A stretch of 64,000 nucleotides of DNA from Alnus glutinosa. Taxonomy: Eukaryota; Streptophyta; Magnoliopsida; Fagales; Betulaceae. Below, one piece after another: positions 12,788 through 24,516 of the stretch. Each line of letters begins with the position of its first letter. Position 1 is the first letter of the stretch. A program made the position numbers and the translations under genes. The notes beneath the pieces are model-generated. The model ran no database searches and was not told the DNA's origin. It was given only the letters and a program-made list of their open reading frames with translations. The DNA lies in assembly GCF_958979055.1 (NCBI RefSeq), contig NC_084888.1, positions 1,940,001 to 2,004,000 of the forward strand, given 5' to 3'.

Positions 12788-12866
12788 CAGGCATTCAGTA
12801 TGAGTAGGAGGTAATTAGCTCATCACTGAAAGTATCAGATATGATAATCTCTCATCATTATGCCTG
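12788..12866 (-). ncRNA. box C/D snoRNA (79 nt), candidate guide for 25S rRNA 2'-O-methylation
   Basis: All box C/D hallmarks are present on the minus strand: C box ATGATGA (12858-12852), D' box CTGA (12838-12835), C' box GTGATGA (12826-12820), D box CTGA (12798-12795), and a perfect 7-bp terminal stem (CAGGCAT with ATGCCTG). The plus strand at 12800-12811, ATGAGTAGGAGG, equals a conserved stretch of plant 25S rRNA as I recall it. The guide before the D box would therefore pair over 12 nt, and the D+5 rule picks the A in AUGA*GUAGG as the methylated base. The D' guide target is not recognised. Box C/D snoRNPs act in the nucleolus with fibrillarin. I did not assign a family name. Confidence 0.85.
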
Positions 12867-12973
12867 ACAATCTCACAAATTAATCAAACCCAAAACCAAA
12901 TCTGCTGAGAGAAACTAAAACCCAACATTAAAAAACAAACACAAAAAGAGTACGACAATGAAAAGGGTACGGA

Positions 12974-13067
12974 GTTCTCTCTCAGACAAATGCCTCGATT
13001 TGTCGTCACAAAAGAATGGAATAACAGAGATCGGACTCGTCATCATTTTTTGTTCATCACCGAGAAA
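12974..13067 (-). ncRNA. U15 box C/D snoRNA (SNORD15/snR13 family)
   Basis: The minus strand has the C box GTGATGA (13060-13054), then AATGATGACGAGTCCGA, which is almost the same as the start of animal U15 (ATGATGACGAGTCTGA). It ends in GAGGCATTTGTCTGAGA, identical to the U15 D-box guide, with the D box at 12985-12982. The flanks TTCTC and GAGAA can form a terminal stem. The guide pairs with CAAATGCCTCG of 25S rRNA (11 nt). By the D+5 rule this targets the last A of CCAAA, the site equivalent to yeast 25S A2281. The D' box is degenerate (CCGA). It lies about 110 nt upstream of the second snoRNA in the same direction, as expected for a plant polycistronic snoRNA transcript. Confidence 0.92.
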
Positions 13068-13289
13068 AACATCCTCAACCCACCAATCATTATTTCTAGA
13101 AAATACAAAAAAATAAAAAAAATCATATCACAATCACAGGATCTAAGAAAAAAAAAAAGTAAAAGTAGGTAAAGAAATCAAAGCATTCAGTAGAATAAGG
13201 AAGCAATCATCAATGGAATATAGAAAAGCAAGAGAGTGGATACTAACAGATCCAATTGGAGTTCAGAACTTGCGGAGATATAGATCGTG

Positions 13290-13440
13290 TTTTTTTTTAT
13301 AGGAGAAACTCCTTTTAGGGTTTGGGTTTAAGAGCCTTTTAAGTATAGGGTTGAATTTAGGGTTTTCAGACTTTTCTCGAAATTACGAGTGTACCATCAT
13401 TTTAGCAGAGCGTTGGGTCAAAACCTGCGGCCCATTTGTC
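13290..13440 (-). promoter_or_regulatory. snoRNA promoter: TATA box, two telo-boxes, site II element
   Basis: Read on the minus strand, TATAAAAAA lies at 13301-13293. AAACCCTAA telo-boxes lie at 13323-13315 and 13365-13357, with a weaker one near 13347, and a site II core TGGGCC at 13434-13429. Telo-box plus site II is the known promoter signature of plant snoRNA and ribosomal-protein genes. No ribosomal-protein frame follows, so the promoter most likely drives the two snoRNAs, with transcription starting around 13270. Confidence 0.7.
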
Positions 13441-13616
13441 TGTACAGTGACACCAGTTCATTCAGTTTAGAAATAACTTATTAAATTTCTCACAAAAATA
13501 CTTCTATAAATCTTAAAACAGTAATACTACTCTTACACCGGTTATGAGCTTCTCTTTCGACATAGAAAATTACTTTGAATACACCACGTCAAGTCATCTT
13601 CAAAAATATTCAATCT

Positions 13617-14345
13617 TATGCTCTATTTGTTTTGGCGTAAAATAGTTTTTAAGAAGTGATTTTGATATTTTCTAGTGTTTGGTAAGGGCGAAAATAATGG
13701 TCAACCGGAAAGTAATTTTCATTTGACAAAAATTGCTTAGTAAACTTTGAAAAATGATTTACGCTTTTTAAAAGCATAAATTATTTTCTGTAGATGACAG
13801 ACGTAGTTGACTCTCTTTTAAACGACGCAGTCGACCTTTACGTTCAAGTAGTTGATTATCGCCGGATTCCAACAAGCCGGATTCTAGCACTGGTCGGTGC
13901 CGGCATCTAGAAAATTATGCCAGAATCCGGCAACATCTGGCTACCGTCGCCGGATTCCAACGGTACTTTACCATATTTTGGCTAGACTGGCTGAAATGAC
14001 CTGATCCTTGGCCATCGGGCCGAGATCCTCCCAGAATGGCAGGATCCTGGCTAGCTGGCTGGGATCTGGGCAGGACGGCGGGCTTCCAGTCAACTAGTCG
14101 GGATCTGGCTGTTTTGTGCCGGAATCCATATGCGCAAAATATTATTTTATATTGTGAATAAAATTTAATTTTTTAAATTAATATGAGTGAATAAAAATAT
14201 AAAAAATATTAATAATTTTCCGTACGAACCATACACTATAAAATAATTTCGACGGAATATTTTTTATTTTTTTATTTTTTCTAAAAAACGACTTCCCTGA
14301 AAATATTTTATGACAGAAACCATTTTATACCGAAACAAACGGAGT
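13617..14345. mobile_element. non-autonomous TIR element (~730 bp) with CCGG-rich core
   Basis: The left end, CTATTTGTTTTGGCGTAAAA, and the inverse of the right end, TCCGTTTGTTTCGGTATAAAA, form an imperfect terminal inverted repeat. The interior has repeated 'GCCGGATTC' and 'CTGGCTGGGATC' words and no protein frame. A shorter relative lies at 55878-56385. The transposase superfamily is undetermined, because target duplications were not clear. Confidence 0.5.
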
Positions 14346-14539
14346 ATTAATAATGAATTTAGAATTCGAAAACAAATAAAGTACATGCTTTCATCATTTA
14401 AGCTCATATCAATTGTATTTTATGGATTAGAATATTAATTTATATAATTTCATTTTTATTATATTAAGAAAATAGAGAGGAAGAGTTTTCACTTGTTGAG
14501 ATGAGAGTTTGTGCCCACATATTAGGTGACCGTTAAAAT

Positions 14540-14765
14540 CATTGGGTGTGTTTGGTAAAAAATATTAAGGTAAATTGTTTCTTTGAGTAGAAGTAAGAAA
14601 TGATTGATGTGATATAAAATAAAAAGAATTTGTATGAAATAAAAACAAAAAAAAAAAAAAATGTTTTGTAGTGACTTTTTTATTTAAATAGTAATAAAAA
14701 ATTATTGATGTGATATAAAAAGTGTAAAAAGTTATAATGTTATATATATATATATATTTTAGAGA
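14540..14765. repeat. dispersed repeat with 'ATTGATGTGATATAAAA' words, copy 1
   Basis: Shares the pattern TGTTTGGTAAA, then 'aaatgattgatgtgatataa', 'aataaaaagaatttgt', 'gtagtgacttttttatttaa', 'aataaaaaattattgatgtg' with 24845-25065. It is AT-rich and non-coding, consistent with a MITE family. Confidence 0.5.
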
Positions 14766-15265
14766 TGTAAAAATAGAGGGATGGGAGGGGAGAATGGTTA
14801 TCGAACTGAGCCAATTTAAATGAATAAGCTCATTAATTTTTTGAGATAATTAGTAATTTAACATTATATACCATCCTTTTCTTTTGGGGGTCAAATTAAA
14901 CAATATCTTAAAACATTTATTTTCTTAGTCATATTGAAATATGGCACCAACTCAATCCCACACTCCAACTCCATTCCTTTACCCAACTGGGTATGGTGGC
15001 AATTATAAGAAAGCTTCATCTATTCAGATAAAACTAGACAAATTTTGGGGACAGAAGAAGAAAATTGTCAATGCAGAAACTAGGAAACAATGGTTGCCAC
15101 TCATCATATTCTTTATGGGGGTCTTACATAAAAATGCTGAGAATACAATGCTTGCTCAAAGTTGCAGAACAAATACACAGATTTCCATATACTAAAAATA
15201 CTTTCTTAAAACTTCTTAACGCAATCCCAAACAGACCTTAAATCATAACTGTCATGATTCAGTGC

Positions 15266-17489
15266 CTAAATGAAGTAGACGACCAGCGCCCATATGGGGT
15301 ACACTAACAGAGCGATAATGCCAACAGTGTTGGATATTCCATGGGTTTGTGTAAAAGAATTTCTGAATCCCCCAGATGCCCGGATGTGCTCTTGCAATAG
15401 GTAACAGCCAATGATAAGGCATATCGCGATACCAACCCAACTGTCCCTCAAGGTGTCTGCAAAGAAGCTTGGAGCCACAACCAGAAGGAGAATCAGAGAT
15501 CCTGGCATCTCCAGCCAATCTGCAGAATCATCAGGAAACCAGATTTATAGGAAGGCATTGAACAATTACTATGTGACATGTATAGAGGACAGAACAAAGT
15601 GAGACATGCTTAGAAGTGATCAGTAAGATGGGATGACTATGGTGACTCGACCATATACCTGGGAAATGTCGTGGGAAGAAAAGCCTTAGTACAACTGCGA
15701 TGAAAGCAATCCATTTCCCTACCTCTCCTCTGAATGGTTTTGTAGCAAATTTATCAGTAAATAAAGCTTAGCAGAAGATAATTAGAAAAGGAAAAAAAAA
15801 TAAAAAAAATAAGAGAGAGTGCACCACCAGTAGGAATTATCACCTAAAAAAATTGAACAGTACTGAAGGAAAGCTAAAGAAAATGTAAGGGACTAGAAGT
15901 CCAGTAAGCATGTTCGTCCTCCAGTTGGTTCGGTCCAATATCAACAAATAACTGCAATGAAAAAGGAAACCAAATGTTGTTAGTTCATTCAAAATTAGCC
16001 TATTAGTAGAACAGAACACGACACTCTTCAGATTTATAGTGTTAAGACCACTACAAAGTGGGGAAGTAACTGAGGTACATATGCAAAATATAGTTAAGGC
16101 AAGAGAAAATAGCTTTTACATCCCTTTGAGCTGAAGAAATTTAGTCATCCAGTCACTAACTGCACAGTTTTGGGCAAGAAGAAAAGAGATCAATATAGTT
16201 TTGAAATATGTTCTTCCTTGTATCCAATCTTCTTGGAATCCAAGCAAGAATTATAAACCAAACAGAACAGGAATGAGCTATTCTTCGTTTTCACCAATGT
16301 CAGGGTTCATATCTTCTGCAACCATTAGCAGGAGATGCAAGTATATTTTGTTCATATCATATACGACTGTCGATAAACTGAATCTTATATCTCTCACTGC
16401 AAATATAGTTATAGTTGTATTCATCAACTTGATTTTTGCATTTTGTATACATTTATTTATGGCTTCACAGTATGCCTGATAAGTGAAATGTTGGAAGAGA
16501 CATGACAACAGAAATATTTTTCTAAGATGGCTGTCTAGATTCACCTAACAACTTAAATAGTTGGTCTTTAAGGCAATCATACAACTCTCCTCAACTATTT
16601 GAGTCCTTCCTAATTGTGCTTGAGCTCTAACTCACCCTTAGAATATTAATTAAATTATTAAGTTTATATTTTTTTTACCAGGTTAAGCTTTTTGGACCAT
16701 GGGTAATTTAACATGGTATCAGGTTAAGCAATACAATCATGACATCGCTGACACAACTTGGCACACCAGGCAGAGGCAAATTTATATGCCCTGAACATTT
16801 TAAATCACCTGGGCTACTATGAGCCATCGAAACAATGTCAGAATGTATGAGATGCTAAAGCCAACAGAAGGCCCCAACTAAACGTGAAATAAAATGATTC
16901 AACCATACGAAAAAAACGTTCTCAACATTTTCGGGTCGAGCTGTGAAATGTTGATCAAACAAGAGAAGAGAAAGACCCAAAATTGAAACACTACAAATAC
17001 TTTTTTCTTTTTCTTTTTTGATAAGGAAACACTACCAATACTCATAATTAAATAAGGAAATTGACAAAGGTAAACACTTTCCTCATTGGATTAACCCAAA
17101 CATCGAAAAAGATAGTGAGACCTTAATGTCAGTCATCCATGATTCATGAACTAGGCATAACAGTTCAACTCTTACATTCACATTCCAAACAGTATAAAGC
17201 AATTCATCCAAAAAAAATAAAAACAGTATAAAGTATCAAATCCAACCAACTAGAGATCGAAAACAACCGTTAAGAAGAGCCAAATATGGAATTTACAGAG
17301 ACAGAGTACTCACATTGCAGCGAAGGAAGCGACCCATTTAAGAAAAGAAGTCCCAAAGCTGAGGCCACCAAGTTTGGCGGCATGAGTGATAAGCCTCTTA
17401 GCGGCAATCTTTAGCTCATTGAGATCAGATCCGATCAAATCCGCGGTGGCCGGATCAGTTTTCAGAGCCAAATAATCCATCCTTCCCAT
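15266..17489 (-). CDS. COR413-type cold-regulated plasma-membrane protein
   Basis: Four minus-strand exons, 17489-17314, 15951-15844, 15729-15659 and 15519-15266, join in frame with GT-AG introns to 202 residues, the normal size of COR413-PM proteins. The start 'MGRMDYLALKTDPATADLI' and the blocks 'SFAAIYLLILDRTNWRTNM', 'GLLVPYIFFSFPSVLF', 'GKWIAFIAVVLRLFFPRHFP', 'DWLEMPGSLILLLVVAPSF', 'LRDSWVGIAICLIIGCYLL' and 'EHIRASGGFRNSFTQTHGIS' are diagnostic. Several hydrophobic stretches indicate a multi-pass membrane protein. Family members are induced by cold and dehydration in plants and are thought to stabilise membranes; the molecular activity is not settled. The PM rather than chloroplast (IM) subtype is suggested by the absence of a transit peptide. 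No lesion seen. The first intron is long (1362 nt). Confidence 0.95.
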
Positions 17490-19260
17490 TATGCTTCAGA
17501 TCTGATCAGCAGCACGAATACAAGTTAAGGTAACCCAAATGTGGCTTGACGACAGCATGACTTTCAACCTGCTCATCTTTATCTCTATCGGTTACAGTGG
17601 GGGGACCCCTCGTTTTTAGCGCAGTCATTTCGGATCTCTAACTGTTAATTCAGCTTTGAATGTTCTGTTCGGATCCTCATGGTTCGCCGTGTGGTCGCGC
17701 CAGTTCCGGGCCATACTGCACGCGGCACTCCTCCTCAGTCATATCGTTGCTGACGTTGTAGACATGCTTGAGCCCACCGCGCCACGTGTTGAAAGCTGTT
17801 TGTCACTGCTTTGTCGGTCCGTTTGATTTCAAAAAAGTTTCGGCCCAGTTAAGGCACGGCATGCTGACAGGCCCAAAGAAAAGGTTGAAGGGAACCAAGA
17901 GGCCCAAGACGCAAGTTTTTTTTACAAGTGGGCTTCAGCCCAACAACCCAACTACTAATAATTCACTTGATAACTTAAGATGCGTTTGAAATTGCGGTTT
18001 TATAAACAAAAAGTGTAATTTTAAACTAAATTACAAAACATGAATCGTTTGAGAATTGTGTTTTAAAAAAAAATTGGGATTTGAAAGCGTATAAAATTGC
18101 TTTTTCAAATCCCTGGTAATTAGGTGCTTTTTTGAAAACGCATAATTTTAAAAGTTAACCTGTGAGGCTGTGATTTTAAAGATTAAATTGCGATTATGCA
18201 AACACTTAATTGCGTTTTTAAAAATCATTTTTTCAAATCGCACTTTTGGAAATCGCAAATCCAAACGGACCCTTAAACCCTTATCATTGCTGGACTACGT
18301 ACGTACCCATTACATATATTCAGTTGGCTGCAATTTGCCCACCGACCTGAGTCCTAAATAACATTAATAATGTTGCATTATTAACATAGGGTCTCGATAA
18401 TGTCCACCGATCTAAATAGCTGTTTAAACAATTTATGACATGTTCGGACAAAGTAAACTTTATAAAAAACCTTCTCAATTAAGTTTCGGAATTTAATCGG
18501 GGTTGGTTGGAGGTTGGTAATCACGGGTCAAGTTGAAAAACATAAAAGAAAGAAAACTTAATACTTCATTATTCCATATTCCATATTCCAAAACTTAATA
18601 ATAGATTGTGTTATATCACACCGACCCACAATAATTGCTGAAACTCGCATCAAGACTCGAGAGTAATTGGGTAGGTCCTCTATCACTTTGCAAGCTTCCC
18701 AAAAAGATAATGAGGAAGCCTTCTTTGACGAAAAGCTTAAAACAGTGAATTATTTCACGTATAATCATTAGGGGGGCAAGAATTACGCACACAACAGCAC
18801 CATGAGTCATGACTACGACTTCTTCCCCGAATCATACCCAAAAAAGAATTCGACAAAAGAACAAAAGGCAAGTAATTATCATCTTCCATGTTCTAAAGTC
18901 CAACTGGTTCTTACATTCAATAAATTATTCAGCATTTACCCACGTGTCATACGAAGGTGTGAATAAAACCTGAGAGAAAAAGAAAGTGCAATTTCCAGTA
19001 ACGCTTTTTCCTGCGGGCACTGCACTAATCATGTCATAAATACGTATGTTTTTCTTCCTTCCCATGGCATGTGCATCGTCCAATACCCATCGCCTCAAAA
19101 GACGAGTCGGACGGACAGAATTTGCGAATCCCACATAACTATTGGTACGCATTTTATTTCCAGCTTCTCCACCAGAGTTTTTACGTGGCAAAATAAATAT
19201 AAATTACTTTACAATCGCGATGATTCCCAGCTAACTGCGATTCCACGTCACAACACGTGG
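17490..19260. other. intergenic region with COR413 promoter and a MITE-like repeat
   Basis: Directly upstream of COR413 (17490-17800) is a GC-richer promoter stretch including a CCACGTG motif at about 17782, a G-box-type ABA/stress element. 17980-18272 has inverted ends (ATGCGTTTGAAATTGCGG and GGTCCGTTTGGATTTGCG on the opposite strand), suggesting a small TIR element related to the repeats at 2325 and 8065. The rest shows no gene. Confidence 0.45.
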
Positions 19261-19268
19261 GACCGACA

Positions 19269-21480
19269 TTATTGCTGATGCTGGTGTCGTCGTCCTTTCC
19301 TTGGAGCATCCACGACCGTCGGTTCATGCGAATCACAGACCTGCGTCTTGAACTTGCACCCAAACCTCCTGCTCAACTTGGACCCGCCTCTCCTCCGCCC
19401 TTCGTTTTCGGGTGTTTCCGCCTTGTCGATCTTCTCGATGACCTTCTTCATGGTGGAGCACTCCCGCTCCAGCTGATGCACCCGCGTCCTCATGCTATCC
19501 ATGTCCAGCCGCAGCACCTGATTCTCCCTCACCGCCGCCCGCCAAGTGCTCTCCCCCTCCGCGCGTTGCGCCGAAACCCCCGCGCCCTCTTCCGCCTCCC
19601 CCTCCTCTTCCTCCTCTTCCCCCTCCCCACCCCGCCCTGTGACCATCACGGACGGCCTTCCGGGTTCCTGCGGCGCCGTTTCGGCCGCGATTAGAGTCCC
19701 CGCGATCGCGTGGCGCAGCTGGAGCTGCTCGAAGAAAAGGACTTGCACCACCGCCCGCAACGGTAGCCGCTCGTTCTGCGCCGCGTGCGTGCACGCTTCA
19801 AGCGTCAGCTTCTGGCAGTCCATCACTCCGCATATCTTCTCTCTCTCCTCCTCCGATATCCACGGATGCGCCTAGCGAGGGTTTCACACATACTTAATAC
19901 GGATACGGATACGGATACGAATAAGAATACTAATACTAATACTAATATACGGAGTTATTGTATGAATGTACCTTGAGATAGACATCTACGGAACGGTAAA
20001 GACCGTCGTCGAAGAGACGAGCTTGATCTGGAAGCGAAATAGCAAGTTTGTAGAATCTGTCGGGCTTGAGATTGGCATCGGAGGCGATCTCCGAGAGGTA
20101 ACCGTCGATGAGTTTTCCGACGAGCATTAACGCTGGGGATCTGAGTTCTCCATCTGCGTTATCTACGTCGTCGGTTCGGTTTCGCTCCTCAAATCCATGG
20201 AGGAAGTAGTTCAAGATCCTCTCCACGCAGTCGACGTCGTAGAGGGTCTCGTTCAGATACGAATAGCTGGGAATGAGGAGGTCGTCCAGCGTGGCCTGCT
20301 CGAGCTGTGACCCAATCTTCTTCTCCAGAGCGGCTCTGCAAGCTTCGGAGGCGTTCAGTATGTTCGCTGTTCTCAACAATCCAAAGAGGAATCTGGTTGC
20401 CGGAGAAGACGACCTGGTGGAGCTCGTCTCCGATGGAAGGTTCCCGACTATTGTCTCCAAGAGCTCCCTCTGCTCACTCTCCGAATTCACTATGGATGAA
20501 GACGACGACGACGGCTTCCGATTGTTCGACCGAGAAATGCCTGGGATGTGCTTCTTGGCGTAGTAAATCAAGCAGCCCTCGATGATCTCCGGGCTCAGGT
20601 CTCTATCTTTCATGGTGGAGATCACACGGTTGAAGAATGGAAGGCTCAGAAGCACTAAATCCTCGAACCACGGCTCCGCATTGGTGCCCCTCGTCAAATT
20701 TCTTCTTCTCCCACCGGTCTCGATCCCATTCCACAAGATCTGCTGCTTCGAACTCCTACCCTCGTTCGCTCCGTCGCTCACCGGCCATCCGAAGAGAGCC
20801 GGATCGACCGAGGACGCTCGCGAAGCAATGGAATCGATGCACTGCTCAGTGATCCCTAGGGTTTCCGCGAGAGGCATCAACCTCTCGCAAGACTTCAACG
20901 CTCTGATCGAGTCCTTGAGGCTCCTGAGCACTGACTGCGAGAAAAACCTCTCCGTCTTGGATATGAGGTTGTCCTCCGAGTACTCCTCCGTCATCTCCAG
21001 AACCTCACCGGCGCACCGGAGCGGCGCCACGTTCCACGCGTTCACCTCAGTCTTCACGCCGTAGCAGAACTTCGCCGCCGTCTCGAACGTCTCGCTCCCG
21101 CCGGGAAAGTCCGCCGGCAGCGTTATATGACACTCTATTTCCTCAATCTCGTCTCCGTCGCCGTCACCCTCACGGTCTTCTCGCCGCTCCGTGGGGTTGG
21201 CCTCTTCCTCCGTTATCAGCAGGTGAAGCTTTCGGCTCTTGGACATCAACGGAAACTGAAAAGCAAAAGTAGGAACAGGAACAGGCACAGGCACAGCACA
21301 GTAAGAGACAGACTAGTAAGAGAGACAATATATAAAAAACGGTGCGCATCGACGAATCGTAACTGTTACCTTGTGCAAATGGAAGGCCATGTCGTCGACT
21401 TCGACCACAATGTCGCTTGGCAAGCCGGTGGTGCAAAACCAGGCTTGCCCTTTGGAGCTGGGCTTGTCGGGTGCCGCCAT
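19269..21480 (-). CDS. BTB/POZ and NPH3 domain protein (NRL family)
   Basis: Three minus-strand exons, 21480-21370, 21255-19972 and 19871-19269, join in phase 0 to 665 residues. The N-terminal BTB domain (about 1-140) has '[20 protein letters not shown]', '[14 protein letters not shown]' and '[20 protein letters not shown]'. The NPH3 domain starts at '[17 protein letters not shown]' (about residue 233) and includes '[11 protein letters not shown]', '[20 protein letters not shown]' and '[20 protein letters not shown]'. A glutamate-rich stretch follows, then a coiled coil ('[20 protein letters not shown]') and a basic tail. NRL proteins are adaptors of CUL3 ubiquitin ligases or scaffolds at the plasma membrane in light, auxin and defence signalling (NPH3, RPT2, NPY1). 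The start '[20 protein letters not shown]' points to the clade without the usual RTSEW leader. An acidic insert (about 61-78) sits inside the BTB domain. The exons are much richer in GC than their surroundings. No lesion was found. Confidence 0.94.
19893..19950. repeat. GGATAC/ACTAAT microsatellite in the NRL second intron
   Basis: Tandem 6-mers (ggatac, then aatact/actaat variants) fill most of the 100-bp intron between exons 2 and 3 of the NRL gene. Length polymorphism is expected. Confidence 0.7.
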
Positions 21481-24400
21481 TTTCACAGTGATCGAGTGTT
21501 GCCCGTTTCTGGTTTTGTTTTGTGTTTGGTATAGGAGGAGGCTAAAAACCCACACCCATGTGTATGTGTAGAACCAAACAGGACTTAGACTCCTGCTGTC
21601 TTTGCTTTATAGACGGGTAGAAGAAACAAATGGGAAATCTGGGATGTCTTTGGGAGAGCCCTGATTACAAAAAGTCTATGGGGGTGGGTGAGAAATGGAC
21701 TTGACCTCCGGAGTGAAAGTATAAAAACTGGTTGGAATCCAAAAATCTCAGATCGGACAAATAGAGTTTGAGCAAACTTCGAAAAAGGGGATCGTGGGAT
21801 CGATTTTCTTTTCCCAAATTTCCTTTTTCTTTTTTCTTTCTTTCTTTCTTTCTTTGAATCCCTCTCTAAAAGACACTCTTTCTTAACAATAATAGAAAAG
21901 GACCGTCCTTATCATCCATTTGCCAGGCGACGCAATTGCTTGCCAACTGGGCCTCATACTCTCTCTTTGCTTTTTGCGTAAATGATGGAATATTTTAGTT
22001 TATAATCCAATTTCATCACCTGGGCTCAGCTTTAATGAACTCCATAAATATCATACATATCAATCCATTTCAACCTTTACAATTGGGATGATTGGATTGC
22101 AATGCATTAGGAAATTATAGGGTTTACTTGGTCGTATTTTTAGTTTGAGTTGTATTGAGTTATGAATATAAATAAGGCGTTATAAGTGAATTCTTAACTC
22201 AATCTATTTAATTAAACGAGTTAAAATCTTCAACCATAATCTCTTAATTTCATGTTAGGTTATAAAAAATTACAAGGTGTTTTACCATTTTCAAACAGTT
22301 TAGACTGCAAAATCTACCTATAGCCTCTTTCTTTATGGAGTGCTCAAATTGGTGTGCAATTCTAACATTCCAATTATACTAGTACATTTTTGTTTTTTTG
22401 TGTATTTGTTTTCTTTTTCAATTTGTCTTCTCTTGCAGCCTGTCCTGGTCTTTTAGATTAAAATTGGTCGTAAAAGTTATTTTATAGCTCAGAATATGTG
22501 TCCTCTCTTAGATCAAGCAAATGCTCATGTCACACAGATGCACTATTCTGTTGTCTAAGTAGAATTTATAGTAACTGTGGTCTGTAATAGTCTGAGTAGA
22601 AAAAACTCTACCAAACTCTACCCCCGTAACTCTAATTTGATTTATAAAAATATCTTTATAACCTTAAATATTTGTCCGTTTGGTTCATTTATATATATAG
22701 AAAGGAACTCTGAATAAAAAAAATGCATTGGAAGAAGATGTCGACCGCAGCAAACCCACAAACCTCACGTTTTTTGTACGCCTTGTTTCCAACCTCAAGT
22801 CATAGGTGGGCAAACAAGAGGATGTGATTTTGAGATTTCTTTTATCATTTTTTTAAGGTCTAAATCAAAAATTCTTTCTTACCGTATGGATTTTGTAAAT
22901 TAGTAATTGATTATGGAATGGTCGAGTCATTTTAGGTGTGCACAGAATGAGGTATTGAAAGGAAAGCAAGCACTTATGGTGACTGGTAAGAGAGAAGAGT
23001 AGTAAAGTGTGAACGATGGATCACATGATTCAAACAAAGAGAGCTCTCCATAATCTCAAACTGTCGATGCTTTCTTCGTCTGAAACAGTTTAAGCGTATT
23101 ATTGTTTGCTTTCATTTATTAACAGACACACCTACACATGTACCGTCCTTCCAATGCCTTTATGGCCATCTTAATGAGGTGACACGAAAGGCATTGGTAA
23201 AGTCATAGAAATCAATGCATCCCATACAAAAATAAATAAATCATAAATCGAGATTTAATTTGAAAAAGGCCTCAGAATTTATTTGGTGTCAGGTGGGGCT
23301 TGTAATTTTTTAAGCAATTTGTTAACCCAATTTCAACTTTACATTAAATTAATAAATTAAAATTGACGTGCATGACCCGTTTAATTAAATAAATTTGGTT
23401 ATGGTTGACGTATATAGTCTTATACTCATGTCGAGACCGAATGCGCTACATTTAGGACTTGACATGAACCCAACACGAAATTAGTTAGTTAGAATTGAAG
23501 AATTTGATCTGTTTGATTGGATGAGTTAGTATTTACTTACGTAATCTTACACTTATGTCTCGATATAACTTAAACCCGACAAGGTAATACGCGAATGGTC
23601 CCCAAACCAAAACCCTTTTATTGTAGAGATGATTGGGGGAGAGTTGTCCTTTAAAAAGTTTCGAATGTAAACACAAAAGAGACCCACCCAGTCGTATGGA
23701 TAATTTCAGAGTTATTATTAAGTCAAAATAGTGGGTATAAGAGGGATGGTGATGTCAATAACAGTGGCTATGGAAGCTAGCCAAACAAACCAGCCCACCT
23801 CATCTTCTTCGGACCGAATCTTGTGATTTCATAATTGCATCGGAATGGAATTAAAGATAGATAGAGAGAATTCATTCAAGAGATAAACTTCCAAGTCCCT
23901 TATTACTTACTGCATTCACATGCTTTGTTGACTAATCATTCAACAAAATGCACAAAAAGGAGGGCAGGTAGTAGTTATTTGGGCACATCCTTTTGGACAA
24001 CATAAAGCCAAACCATTAAAGTCCAGATTTTCCAAATTCATACTCTGCTGGATAAAATTCACAACTTGCTTATCTCATTTCAAATCTCTCTCTCTCTCTC
24101 TCTCACTCTCTCTCTCTCTGTGACATTAATTTAGCCTCTGCCACTAAACAATAATAAACAAGTGGGGTTGAGGAAGGAAGCACAACTGCACAAATACCAC
24201 GACACAGAATCAAAAAAGGACACCAAACCCATGGTTGAAGCATATGAGCACCCTGCACAAGACTGGAGGAAATACTTGATTATTTATTATTTTAATCCAT
24301 AAAAGCTTCGAATTGCAGGTTAGAGATGGTCAACATATCTTGACCATACCCACAATACATTATTCAAATACTATAGTTAGGACATGATTATATCCAACTA

Positions 24401-24500
24401 ATTACACACTCTCTTTCTCTGGAATTATTTATGAATAGCTCCAACCACTACTCTCTTAACTTTAGAAAATAACACTGCCCCCAGAATCCAAGGCATCTTC
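21481..24500. other. intergenic, NRL promoter and non-coding sequence
   Basis: Upstream of the NRL start there is a TTTC microsatellite (21833-21855). Further up, a CT microsatellite lies at 24087-24118. Around 23290-23600, words such as 'acttgacatgaacccaacacg' (split, degenerate) resemble a repeat also hinted at near 31.1-31.6 kb. No credible coding frame was found on either strand. Confidence 0.45.
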
Positions 24501-24516
24501 AACTCTTCAAGGTTCT

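Noticed and set aside
12606-13172. Short open frames over the snoRNA locus
   Set aside because: They are low-complexity translations of snoRNA and microsatellite DNA with no protein similarity. The box C/D RNAs explain the region.
13185-13215. A further TGATGA...CTGA pair on the minus strand as a third snoRNA
   Set aside because: Only 16-18 nt separate the boxes and the flanks pair over three bases at most, too short for a box C/D RNA.
15252-15518. Alternative frame with 'GSKLLCRHLEGQLGWYRD' over the last COR413 exon
   Set aside because: The other frame matches COR413 exactly and joins the upstream exons in phase.
19495-19875. Long GC-rich open frames on both strands within NRL exon 3
   Set aside because: They are overlap frames of the GC-rich, acidic and coiled-coil coding part of the NRL gene and look like no protein.
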